Assembly: GCA_905221605.1 (NCBI GenBank)
Contig: CAJNDS010002762.1
Location: forward strand, 22,501 to 86,500
DNA from: Symbiodinium natans
Lineage: Eukaryota > Sar > Dinophyceae > Suessiales > Symbiodiniaceae
Direction of reading: 5' to 3'
Length of the DNA stretch: 64,000 nucleotides
Shown here: piece by piece, positions 10,801 through 21,096 of the stretch
Layout of the letters: each line of letters starts with the position of its first letter
How positions within the stretch are numbered: position 1 is the stretch's first letter
Notes under the pieces: generated by a model
Database searches by the model: none
Seen by the model: only the letters and a program-made list of their open reading frames with translations
What the model was told of the DNA's origin: nothing
Made by a program: the position numbers and the translations under genes

Positions 10801-13339
10801 CTGCCGCGCGTTGTCGTGGTAACTTAAGGGAGCAGTGTGACTTCTTGTAGATTTGGGTGCACGCCAGTGTTCGGGAGCACCGGGTTTCTTGGCGACTGGG
10901 AACTGAGCCAATACATATCCGCAACCACTTCAAGTCAAATCATTGGCGTAACTGAGTTCAAGACAGCAGGCTCGCAATGAGTGCTGGACATCACAAAAGC
11001 AGCAGCAACAGAATCAAGACTGTTGAGCAGCTCGAGATGAACGAGACGTTGCAAGAGGAAAAGATGGAAAAGGGTGAGTTGTAAGCGTGTAGGCTTTTTC
11101 GTCGAGTCAAGCATCATGGCAGGCCATCTTCCTAAGTACCCATAGTACCCTGCAGGCCTAAGTAGGACTTGACGAACGGTTTATGACACTTGCCTAAGAA
11201 ACGCCATACGGCCAAACATCTCAAAAGCACAGCGTAGATGCCCCGTGATGTGCAAGGCCTTCGCTCTGGGTGAGCTCTGCGTGCAGGTGTCCGACCACGT
11301 GGCTGACAGTGCTGCAGACATGAGACTCGCTGGTGCTATTTGAGGAGGTTTGTCATTCAAGTGGCTTCGGACGTGGTGCAACTGTAAAACTGTAAAACTG
11401 TAAGCCCTACCGAGGAAGCTTCGTATGAGACACAGTGGAAATTCACTCCAAGGAAATTTACTCCAAGGCCCCCAATAGCAAGTAGCACTCCGCAGCCTCG
11501 AGAAAGGACCTTTTGGCGCCTCCTTTGCCGTGCCTTCCTTGGGAGTGCCTATCTCCAGCTGCGCAGGATAAGGGGATGTTTCGGGTTTAGGGTTTCGGGT
11601 TCTTGGAGCAGACAGCAACATGGAAATGCCCGCCCTTACCCAGAAACACCGTTGACCATGCAAAGCATTCCTTGCCGGAGTGCTCTTCGTTCTCCAAATC
11701 TCCGCGGTCGCGCGTGCTTGGCTTTGTTTGCACGTTGTACTTTCCGAAATTCACATAATCTGTCAACGCCGAGCCACCACCATTCGACGACTTGGAAAAA
11801 AACTTGCCATGCTCTAGCTCGCGCGTGCGCTCCTTGCGCCGCACCGCCTCCCTCTCAGCTGGCAGCCAGAACCTAGAAAAGCCAAAGCAGGATTTCCTGT
11901 TCAATGCAAAAAGGGAGTAGATGCGATGCTGTGAATCTACAGAACAAAGGAGGATCTTTTGAGAAGTATGGCCGGAGAACAGGATGTGGGATCCAGTTGG
12001 CCAGGACAATCAACAAGGGCTGTAAGGGTGTACCGAAAAGGTGAGTCCGATGTGAAACATGATGCTGCGGGGTATTGGGTATTGTCTTCTACAAAAAAAC
12101 ACGAAGGCGCTGAGCCCCCGAGAAAACACCTTGACCGTTGCAGCCTAGAAGGACTGCCGATGCCCGACATGTACTCGAGGAGGCGCAGTGGCTGGGCGAG
12201 TCGGTGGAGGCGACTTCGCTCGAGATGGGCTTCAGACTTTGCAGCCCTAAACCCTAAACCCTAAACCCTAAAGCTCAAAGTTCTGAGATTCTGGGGTCAT
12301 GGAGGTTGCGGGCTTCGGAATGTTGGATCTGCAGCTTCAGGGCTCCTCCTGTCCTTTCCAACACTCATCGAACTGCTACAGACAGCATGTGGCATAGCGG
12401 ATCTGGCTGCCGGGCTATCTCATCGAACGGCTCGGGTTTCATCCCTAAACCCTAAACCCTAAACCCTAATTCCTAAACCCTAAACCCTAAACCCTAAACC
12501 CTAAACCCTGAACCCTGAACCCTGAACCCTGAACCCTGAACCCTGAACCCTAAACCCTAAACCCTAAATGCTTTGCAGGAGACCGCCAGGTCCATGAAGG
12601 CGATTCTCGGCGCCTGCAGCTACGCGCTGGCGCAGGCAGACTTGGACGAGAGCTCCATAGATCAGGCACCCGACCATCGACGTGTTCATATGGGGGTTTA
12701 GGGTTTAGGGTTTAGGGTTTAGGAAAATCAGGGACCCCTATAATATTAACCCCCAAATAGTACGATCCCCTGACAAAAAGCCCCCCCCGATAAGGTGCCC
12801 CGAATTTCGGAAACCCCCCCATAGGTGTTGCCGTTCGTAAGTTCGGGTAATTGCATCATGCCTCAGACAACTCAGCAGGGAGCTGACGACAACCTTTAGT
12901 TTTTTCGCCACCGTAGGAATGATTTTGTATGTTTGTTCATATAAAAACCCAAGGGAATGTTAACAGTACTAGTTTTTTTTTGAGGATTCTAAGGGGAGTA
13001 TAGTAACTAACGAATGACCTGGCAAGCTTCCGTGCTTCTCCGTCTCTGACCAGGGGGTGCCTGAAGGGAGTCTGAGTTGGACATATTTAGTCAGAGAGAA
13101 GCCTCAACTGAAGAACTGAAACCCTAAACCAGAAACCCTAAACCCTAAACCCTAAACCCTAAAACCCTAAAACCCTAAAACCCTAAAACCCTAAACCCTA
13201 AACCCTAAACCCTAAACCCTAAACCCTAAAACTCTCTTTGCAGTTTCAGACGCAAGAGGCCGGAGAGCACGTCGATGCAGCGATCGCGCAGATGGAGAGC
13301 AACTTGTGGGAGGTTTCCCAAAACAAGGAGGACAGCTGA
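7818..13339 (+). CDS. Gene A, 3' part: coiled-coil protein in micro-exons, with stop
   Basis: Proposed exons: 7,818-7,872 (SALPVGLDDSDDGKLLQE); 8,008 to about 8,111 (LDWRAMAGPDDVEETGETGE, then IVTELQQLM); from 9,603 (ILQDCEVLEASGQAPAGA); 11,012 to about 11,073 (IKTVEQLEMNETLQEEKMEK); about 12,152-12,2xx (TADARHVLEEAQWLGESVEA); 12,579-12,665 (ETARSMKAILGACSYALAQA, then DLDESSIDQ; GC donor); 13,244-13,339 (GEHVDAAIAQMESNLWEVSQ, then NKEDS and TGA). The last three join cleanly in phase and have clear TTTGCAG acceptors. Links across 8.1-11.0 kb are open, and exons may be missing there. The protein is rich in Glu, Gln, Ala and Leu, as in coiled-coil scaffold or cytoskeletal proteins, but no named family is visible. 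Confidence 0.5.
8132..8195. mobile_element. M2 element, copy 2 (internally deleted)
   Basis: Starts TGTACGAAAATAGGGACCCC and keeps GGATTCCCTGATAATAAG and GGTACCCCCTA, but lacks the CAAATAGTA core. It lies just after a gene A exon. Confidence 0.6.
8738..8780 (-). repeat. Interstitial telomere block (CCCTAAA)
   Basis: Short degenerate block in a gene A intron, with a CCCTAGA variant. Confidence 0.9.
9683..9780. mobile_element. M2 element, copy 3
   Basis: Contains CCCAAGTAGGAG, AAGGTACCCCCCTAATGTCGTAAAG and the opposite end TGCGATCATAAGGGGGGCCCCC. Diverged but the order of blocks matches the family. Confidence 0.6.
10041..10220 (+). repeat. Longest perfect TTTAGGG block
   Basis: About 25 uninterrupted seven-base repeats over 180 bases, the cleanest telomere tract in the window. 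Confidence 0.98.
12245..12568 (-). repeat. Interstitial telomere blocks (CCCTAAA)
   Basis: A short block at 12,245-12,271 directly after a gene A exon and a longer one at 12,442-12,568 that includes a run of CCCTGAA variants. The second ends 10 bases before the acceptor of the exon at 12,579. Confidence 0.95.
12694..12723 (+). repeat. Interstitial telomere block (TTTAGGG)
   Basis: Four repeats near the 5' end of the intron 12,666-13,243; the same intron carries the opposite strand form at its 3' end. Confidence 0.95.
12723..12812. mobile_element. M2 element, copy 4
   Basis: AAATCAGGGACCCCTATAATATTAACCCCCAAATAGTACGATCCCC and GATAAGGTGCCCC blocks, in family order, directly abutting a telomere block. 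Confidence 0.7.
13118..13230 (-). repeat. Interstitial telomere block (CCCTAAA)
   Basis: Seven- and eight-base units ending 13 bases before the last gene A exon. Confidence 0.97.
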
Positions 13340-15323
13340 CCTCGTGCATATTTCGGCCATTCGCTTCGGGGCTTCGGTCTTAAAAGTGATGCTTTGAGAC
13401 ATGGGCCTCGGGATGTCTTTTGGGGAAGCTCGGGCTCGGGATGCTTTGAGCCCGGATTGTGTGCAGAAACCCTCTTGTGGGTGGCCTGCTTGGGGCCCCC
13501 TTAAGGGGTGTTCTTTGACCTCAGAAGGACCAGGAAGTGATCTCCACCATCCTGGCGACCCTGTACCATTTTCGCGGCCATTGCGACTCCGGAGATGTTC
13601 AGACTCTCAAGCCCTTCTAGCCCTGGGCCGAAGCCCCTCCAAATCGGTGTAGATAGCGTCGGCTCGCGACTTCGCATTGTTGTTCTGTGCAAAGTTCTTG
13701 TTTAGCTCTCAAATAACTCAGGCATTTGGGTTCTCCGGTGGGCTACTCAAAACATGCCGAGCCCAGGCGTTCCGGGAATTGGAGGGCTGGACTCCGCCGA
13801 AGCGTAAGCACTCGGCCATCTGAGCCCTAGATTCGCCAAACTCGAAAGCTCTAATCTGCAACCCTCCGGCTATAGATCTCATTGCGGCCCCCAAGCTCCC
13901 AGGACCACAGCGTCACGGTTGCGCAATGAGGCGACTAGCATAATATCGCGCTGCACCCTTCACCTCCGTGTGCTTTCTGGCCCCGGGAACGCCCCGAAGA
14001 CCCTTAGATCCCAGTGAGCCGCAGAGGCAAAAAGCCCTCTAAGCCCATTGAGGCGACTTCCTCTGTGACCGATTCGACTTGGCGCTGTCCTGGTACCATC
14101 GTGCTTTGAAAGTTCTAGGACGCTTGGGACGATCGGGGCATTGCTTTTTGAGTTTTGCCTGGCAGGACGTTTCCCCATGCGGGTTGGCAGGTTTAGGCTG
14201 CGTCCTATCGGAGGTTGTTTCGCTGTCATCCCCTCAGAATTTACGACCCTGTCGGGTTCTTAGATGACTGGTACGAAGGCGTCGTACCAGGGTTTTGCCG
14301 CAGAAGAAATATGCTAGGTTTTGGTCTGCTGTGCCGTGTAGGGCAGGGATGGGGGGGGACCACGTTTTTCGATACCCCAGGACCCCCTCCCTACTTGAGA
14401 AATAAATGAGCATGAGCAAGACCACGTAATGAACCATTCAGCTGACTGTTCCTAAGTTCTTTGGCCCCGAATTGTGAACTGTTCCCAGTCGGTAGGGTAC
14501 ACGTGCCTCAGTCCAATGGAGCAAAATGCTAAAGACCCCAGCAGAGAGGAGAGCACCGCGATTTGGGGATCGACACGGATGCTATCGTGGAGCACGTCAA
14601 GCATGACATTCAGCGGGCGGTGTGCCTGAAGCCTAAAGAGGCTCCGCACGAAGCATCGAGCTGAGTAGAACCTCCAAGAACCTCCGAGCTAGGACCTGAT
14701 TCGGTTTAGTGGATTGCAGTTGTAGCTGCTGCGGTGTTCAAAGAACTGATTCTCAGACCCCTCGCAACCTCGAAGTTGCCTCAACAAACCCTCAAGAGCG
14801 CTTATAACTTTAGAACTCCGCAACGGCTGACACGTCTTAAGACGGGACTGTCAGCAGTGCAGCTGCGACTGCAAGACAGGCTGCGTGGTCCTTCATGGTG
14901 GATAAATGGCAGTGCCCTTTCCCCACAGCGCTACACCTCCCCCCCACATCTATCAACTAGGTGCTGCAAATCCCAGAGCGTGCAGCCAGCACAGCTACAA
15001 CCTACTTGGAGACAAACATGCCCACGCACAATTACGTGGAGTTGACTTTTGGGTTTAAGGGTTTTGTTAATTTTTCATCTTCGGGAGCCCTCAAGAACTT
15101 GAGCGCGCCCACAGCGTCGATTCTTGTCCTCCGACAAAAGTCGAAGGCTGCCTCCTGGCTGTCCAGGAGACTTCTTGGAACAGTGATTTTCGGGCGTGGA
15201 GAGAAAGAGCGCAAGAGAGAGAGAGCAAGAGAGTGGGCGAGGAAACTCGGCAATCCAGCGACGAAGAAACAGAACAACGAGCGCACCCGACAGCCTGGCG
15301 CCCGCCTCAAGACAACACGAACA

Positions 15324-15345
15324 CCCCCCCCCCCCCCCCCCCCCC
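15324..15345. repeat. Poly-C tract
   Basis: About 22 consecutive C residues. Length in the assembly may be unreliable. Confidence 0.9.
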
Positions 15346-15441
15346 GGGCCACGCCGACACAGCACGAGAACCACAACGCTGGGACCCACGCCTCCCCGCC
15401 ACATTGGCCTGACCACCCATCGGCACATGGAAGCTTTACAG

Positions 15442-15539
15442 TTTTACCTTATTAGGGGTACCTTATTGGGGACCTTATCATCAGGGAATCCTACTATTTG
15501 GAGGGCCATTATTTTTCGGGATCCCTTGTTTTCGTAAAG
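15442..15539. mobile_element. M2 element, copy 5 (opposite orientation)
   Basis: Ends TTTTACCTTATTAGGGGTACC and GGGATCCCTTGTTTTCGTAAA form an imperfect inverted repeat. The core reads GGGAATCCTACTATTTGG, the complement of the other copies. Confidence 0.8.
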
Positions 15540-15610
15540 CCTGACACGGGTTTCGGAGGGATGAAGAGAGCGAGGCCTGAAGGAAGGCCGGGCCAGGAGC
15601 GAAAGATCAG

Positions 15611-16295
15611 CTTCCCGTGGCCCTGAACATCGGCAGCCCACGTTCAGACCTCGACTGGGGCCGCGCGGCCGTCGCGGCCGGGGCCGGGTCGTCCTACGCG
15701 AGGGCTCTCAAGAGAGCAGAGGAAGGAATAAGAGGAAGAAGAAGAAGAAGAATAAGAAGAAGAAGAAGAAGAATAAGAAGAAGAAGAAGAAGAAGAAAAA
15801 AAGAAGAAGAAGGCGAAGAAGAAGAAGAAGAACAAGAACAAGAACAATAACAAGAACAAGAACAAGAACAAAAACAAGAACAAGAAGAACAAGAAGAAAA
15901 AGAGGAAGAAGAAGAAGCATAAGAAGAATAATAAGAAGAACAATGAGGATAATAGAGAGAGAGAGAGAGAGTGGGAGAGTCTAGAGCGAGAAAGTAGGGG
16001 GAACACATCGCCCTGGGATTTTCACCGTATGACCTAACCGAGTGGACTGGGCGCGCCCGCGCGCGCGGGGGGGGGGGGGGGGTTCTTCGGGCCCCTCCTG
16101 CCCCGTAGAAGAAGAAGAAGAAGAGATGTAGCGTGAATATCTCCGCTGTTGCCCACACTAGCACACTTGAACACGCCGCGCTGGGGAGGAAACCTCAATA
16201 CGAGGGGAACTACCACGTGTTCACAAGCAGTCTCACCAACTGGATCGCTGGGAGCACGCCTTCTGGGCGGCCTCCTTCGGGGAGTTATGAAGGGA

Positions 16296-16335
<40 letters not shown>

Positions 16336-19300
16336 GATAGACAGTGAGAGATAGAAGCAAGAAGGAAAGTCGAGGGCATCCTGGTTTCGGGTAGGTTTAG
16401 GGGGTTTAAGAAGGTCATTCCAAGAAGACTCCATGATTGTTTCTGACAGCTAGGGGCTGTGCACCAAGTATCAGCGAGCGCTGTGCGAAAGAAGCGGACC
16501 GATCGGACCGGCCTAGCACAGAGCATTAGGAGTCCACCAAAGCCACCAAAGGGAAGTATCAATCTTTTGAACTTCAGCCCCTATCCCGAGAGATTGCGAC
16601 AGGTCCTTCAAACCAAGACTAAGGTACGCGCGAAAACAGCTTGAAAACATAATGTATCCCAATGTGGTGGGATGACCTCGTTTCCAAATCTGAGCAGCAC
16701 ATAACGGAAGACGAGGGTTCAGGGTCCTTCCAAGATCCAGGAAGCATCAGTGCAGCGTTTGACGCCCCAGCTTCTGCGTGAACAGCTTCCAACTGTTGAG
16801 ATGTCAAGGATACATGGGCCTAGGTATGTGCGATTTGTTCTTTCAACCCTAAACCTTAAAACCCTAAACCCTAAAGCCTTTGAACAAAGGGGTTCGATGC
16901 ATGTTCAATGGCAGTCGGAGTTGAAACGAGTTGGGAGAGGATGGAGGGACACAGTTGGCAGTTTTCTGGGCCGAAGCCCTACCATCTTAGGGTTAAGGGT
17001 TCAGAGTTTAGGGGATGCCAAAGCCCCCAAACACCAAACCGATTGAAGTGCTGCGTTCAAAGGGCTTAGGGTTTAGGGTTTAGAGTTTAGGTGTAGGGTT
17101 TAGGGTTTAGGGCTTAGGGTTTAGGGTTTAGGGTTTAGGGTATATCTTATATCGAGCTGGGGTTTAAAGGTTTTGGGGCTCGCGGGGGGTTTGGGGCCTG
17201 GGTGTGTAGGTTTTGAAGCTTTGTTCTTAGTTATTTTGGGTGCTCCAATGAATTCGGCTGTTGATTCAGGAACTTGTCCAGGATTGCGGGCATCTCGAAA
17301 GCGAAGAAAAAGGGATAGGACGAGCCTCAAGCATGCTTTGACACCCACATTTCCCCAAATTTCTAGATGACTGGCTACCCAACTGCCCGAAAACTCTCAG
17401 GCCTATTTCCACATACGGCTGAAACTTCTAAGGCCTCAGCCAGCGCTGCACAGCAGCACTCAGCGCCCAGCAGGACCAGGCGGGCAATGCCTTGCAAGGA
17501 AGGTTCCCAGGGAGTGAGACGGCTTATAGCCGCATATTATAGCCTTGTCGAGATTCATGGAGAGGGCCAGGAATCGGCAGTGTGCTTGAGCAGTCAAGGA
17601 GAAACGCAGGAGCACCTACTTTGGCTGGTTCCGCACAGCAAACTACACAAGGGCAAGACAAGAGAAACAAAAGCCGGCGAGCCTGAAAGCCTGACAGGGC
17701 AGCTTCGCGGTGTCAGCTCCCAACATCCCGGGCCTTTCCTCCTCGACCCGGGACTTCGACCTGTAGGGGTTTAGAAACTGATGAATTGAGGCAACCGTCA
17801 CAGTGAAGCTGAGTGGAACTGTGGGACCGCAACCCTTCAGACATCCCTCTGCAGAGTCCATCGGGCTTAAGAATCCCTTGCGTAATGGTTCTCCAGGCCC
17901 TGAAAGCCTCAAAAGACCTTGCCCCCCCTCTTCCTCAGTTACCCCGCTCTGACCCCCCCCTGACCCCCTCCTGCCCCCCCCCCCTTTGACCCCCCGACCC
18001 CACTCTAACCCCCCTCTGACCCCCTCTTACCGCTGCCAAAATTTCCCTTTTGCAGGCAAAGGCCGAGGAGGTCGAGCGGCAGGAGGCCGAACGCACCTTG
18101 AGGGAGCAGGCCGGGAGCAGAACCCTCTCCACACCCTCTTCATGCCTGTAGAGGGCGGTTTAGGGTTTCGGGTTTCGGGTTTATAAGGGTTTAGGGTTTA
18201 GGGTTATAAATGCATACTTATACGGCTTCAAAAGTTTCAGGGTTAGGCCCGTGTGCTGTTATAGTGTGCCCAGCCTCCTCCGTTACTTTGTGGCAGCTTA
18301 ACCGAAGGGGGCTGTCCATCATCATGAGCATCAGCGGCTTGGGCGCAGGTACCCTAAACACGCTACATTTTCCTCTAAGTTCAATGAACTCTAACCTAAA
18401 TTAACACCATTGTGGCGCCGTTTGACGGTTTCCTCGCATCAACAAGTAAGCCTGGGTGCGATTTTTGGACTGTTGTCGCCGCAGGTGGCCGCTTTTCGCG
18501 CGGACTGCAAGCGGTCACTGCAGCAGGCGCAGCATTGACCGACATCTTCGGGGGTGCAACAAACATGTGTGTCGGTGGAGTCCAAAAGCAGAGATATGCG
18601 CACCTACAAGCGCTAGCAGACCTTAGCTGAAGACAACCCGATTTATCACCTGACGGCTGTATCTTACACTATGTGTAAATCTGGTATGGTTTCTTTCATG
18701 AGCCCTTGCATGATTGCATGTGCCAAAAGAAGCTGGAAAACAGTTTAGAAACCTGTTGGGATTCATTCAATGCCCACTAAACGCCCCCCAAGCCCCTCCT
18801 ACACCCGACTGCGCCGCAGACATGAAATGAAGACACACCCCAGGCTGAGCGATCCGAGTCCGAGTTGCGCCTCACAATGGGCACCCTGGAGGCTTCCAGT
18901 CTCAGGAATTCTTGGGGTTTAGGGTTTAGGGTTTAGGGTTTAGGGTTGAGGGTTTAGGGTTTAGGGGTCCTTGGACTTGAAAGCCTCTGGCTCCTATGCA
19001 GCACGATGTTCAAGAGTTGGTTCGGGTTCTAAGCTGGAAGCCCGCGTGTTTTTGAGGGTCGTGCAACTTCTGCATGGGCACTTCAGGATGTGGTACACAG
19101 GCCAAGGGTTTAGGGTTTAGGGTTTAGTGAGACAAATGCTTCTGCATGGGCACTTCAGGATGTGGTACACAGGCCTAGGGTTTAGGGTTTAGGGTTTAGG
19201 GTTTAGGGTGAACGAAGTAGTGCTAGATGATCCGATGCGCAGGATCGCACACGCGAGCTGCAGCTGCAGCAAGAGCTGGCAACCTGCTGAGACGTTGTTC

Positions 19301-20290
19301 GGGTTTTAGGGTTTTAGGGTTTTAGGGTTTTGGGGTTTTGGGGTTTTGGGGTTTTGGGGTTTTGGGGTTTTAGGGTTTTAGGGTTTTAGGGTTTTGGGGT
19401 TTCAGGGTTTTCGGGTTTTGGGGTTTTGGGGTTTTAGGGTTTGAGGGTTTGAGGGTTTGAGGGTTTAGGGCTGTTTGGGGGTGTTTGGGGTGCAGGTGTA
19501 GTGTTGTCGAATTTTTAATCAGTGCCTAACCAGAAGTTCAGGGACTACGGAAAGCAGAGTTGGCAGCAGAGAATTCGAAGAAAAGTGCCAAACTGGGGTT
19601 TAGGGTAATAGTGGACTCGAATTTCGATCCAAATAGTAGGATCCTTTATAATAAGGACCCCAATAAGGTACCACTCATATCGTAAACCCCAAAGCAGCAG
19701 CTGGAACGGTCCTTGAAGCCTTGAATGGGCCTCTCCGCCAAAGGCCTGTTGCAACAACAGCAAGGCCTTTCTGACACTCCATAAGACTCTAAGGCTCTAA
19801 GCCCAGGCCCTCACTTGTGCAAGCCTTGGAAGCCTAGGCGACGCAAAACGCGCGGTGAAAGCTCGAACCTCACAAGCCCGAGGTTGCTGCGCTTCGGGCA
19901 GAGGTCGCGGAGCGGGAGGCCAGGTTCCGGGTCCTGATCGCCCAGCGTAGCACAAGGCCGTATACGAAATCGAGGCCTCTGAACGGGCCGTTTGTTTTTC
20001 TCGGAGAGCCTTTGATACCAGCGTGGTGCTAAACGAAAATAAGGAAGCCTAGTGTCAACAGCGATGGGGTCAGCATGCCATGCCAGGGCGCACGACCGGT
20101 CTGGGTCTCAAGAGCACCCCGGAAAGCCCAGCCCTGCGCACCCGAGAGCTTTTAAAGCCTAAACCCTAAACCCTAAACCCTAAACCCCGAAACCCCGAAA
20201 CCCCGAAACCCCTAAACCCTAAACCCTAAACCTTTCGAGCAGCCCCTGAAGGCAGCTGGGGAGAACCAGCGGAGATCCGAGGAGTCGAGC
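15611..20290 (+). CDS. Gene B, 5' part: Ala/Glu-rich coiled-coil protein in micro-exons
   Basis: Family not recognised. Exons proposed: 15,611-15,715 (LPVALNIGSPRSDLDWGRAA ... SSYARALKR, GC donor), 18,056-18,109 (AKAEEVERQEAERTLREQ, acceptor TTTTGCAG, GC donor), 18,844-18,891 (AERSESELRLTMGTLE, GC donor), 19,243-19,278 (DRTRELQLQQEL, GC donor), 19,883-19,939 (VAALRAEVAEREARFRVLI, GC donor), 20,243-20,290 (PLKAAGENQRRSEESS, GC donor). Every junction is phase 0, the next exon usually starts with G or C, and the joined peptide is one long helix-forming stretch. The first exon is less certain, and the start codon was not found. Telomere blocks flank several of these exons. Confidence 0.5.
15725..15970. 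repeat. Purine-rich AAG/AAC microsatellite
   Basis: Imperfect trinucleotide array of AAG, AAC and AAT followed by (AG)n. On the + strand it is almost pure purine. Confidence 0.95.
16068..16082. repeat. Poly-G tract
   Basis: A G-run preceded by an alternating CG stretch. Confidence 0.85.
16297..16330. repeat. (AG)n microsatellite
   Basis: Near-perfect GA dinucleotide run in a gene B intron. Confidence 0.95.
16847..17140. repeat. Two telomere blocks in opposite orientation
   Basis: CCCTAAA units at 16,847-16,875 and degenerate TTTAGGG units at 17,065-17,140. Confidence 0.9.
18155..18207 (+). repeat. Interstitial telomere block (degenerate)
   Basis: TTTAGGG and TTTCGGG units about 45 bases after the gene B donor at 18,110. 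Confidence 0.85.
18912..18967 (+). repeat. Interstitial telomere block (TTTAGGG)
   Basis: Starts about 20 bases after the donor of the exon at 18,844-18,891. Confidence 0.95.
19067..19209 (+). repeat. Duplicated 37-base segment with telomere blocks
   Basis: A 37-base sequence beginning CTTCTGCATGGGCACTTCAG occurs at 19,067-19,103 and 19,139-19,175. Each copy is followed at once by TTTAGGG repeats. Confidence 0.9.
19301..19470 (+). repeat. Telomere-like block, TTTTAGGG/TTTTGGGG variants
   Basis: Eight-base units with TTTTGGGG, TTTTAGGG and TTTGAGGG runs in clusters, suggesting local spread of variants. Starts about 20 bases after a gene B donor. Confidence 0.95.
19604..19687. mobile_element. 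M2 element, copy 6
   Basis: Core CAAATAGTAGGATCCTTTATAATAAGGACCCCAATAAGGTACC followed by CATATCGTAAACCCC, close to the best-preserved copy at 23,037. Confidence 0.8.
20156..20232 (-). repeat. Interstitial telomere block (CCCTAAA)
   Basis: Includes CCCCGAAA variants and ends 10 bases before the gene B acceptor at 20,242. Confidence 0.95.
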
Positions 20291-21096
20291 GCCCAGCAAA
20301 TGTTTCGGCCTGCGTCGGAGAATGTAAGCATGAAGTTTCTGAATTGTGGTATTTTAGGCCTTTTTGTCATAGGATTGCAAATTCCTTCGAGGCTCTAGGG
20401 GCTGGAAGCAGTCGAGGTTTTTCAGCTCTGTCCAGCCGTAGGGCGTATCTGTGTGGCATCAATAGTATCAGGCACAGGAGCAGCTTCAGCAACACCTCTT
20501 CTGCACAGCGACTGACCAAAATGGAGTTGAAATGCGAACTCTGGATGATGAGGTTTCATGAGATTGCACAAACTATTTGGTCATTTTCCGTGCCAAATCG
20601 TTCAGGTTCGGTGTGCGACCGCATGGTATCCAGCTTTCAGGTCCATCAAATTTAACTTGGGCAGCCAGATAGAATCGTTTGGAATACTTTCGGCACACAG
20701 CACTGTTAGGACTACAAATAATGACGGTGCACAACAACCCTGGGAGCCCCGACCCAACGGCACACTCCGGTACGAAAGAGCCTGCTAAACATTATATGAC
20801 GGCTCACCGGCATCGTTTGTGCAGGCTCTCGGTACAAGAACATGTGAACGCGGAGGCGCTGGACCTGGTTTCGTTCGTTTGTCAGTTTGTCGAAGGTTCG
20901 GCATGTTTGGGGTGAATAACTGATGAGATCCTTGCCCCAGTCCCGGCCCGTGCTATTGCTGCGACATGTCTCTCTATTATGTCTCTCTGCGTAGATGCAT
21001 AGCCGCTTGCGGCATTCAGCCCTCCTGTCCGAACTTCAACCCCAGTAACCCCACAGATGAAGCCTCGCCCCCGGCCCAAACATCCGTACGTTGAAG

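Larger units (their letters stand above)
13340..15610. other. Spacer between gene A and gene B
   Basis: No coding region I can support. The 5' end of gene B should lie here, or even inside the first intron region, but I could not find a convincing start exon. Contains a poly-C run (15,324-15,345) and an M2 element. Confidence 0.5.

Noticed and set aside
11587-12009. Minus-strand frame with a charged helix-like segment (PAEREAVRRKERTRELEHG)
   Set aside because: Isolated, no splice partners on that strand, and all other genes lie on the + strand; kept as chance.
17367-17774. 135-codon open frame on the + strand
   Set aside because: No recognised motif, lies inside a proposed gene B intron, codon use unlike neighbouring exons. 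Cannot exclude a separate small gene.
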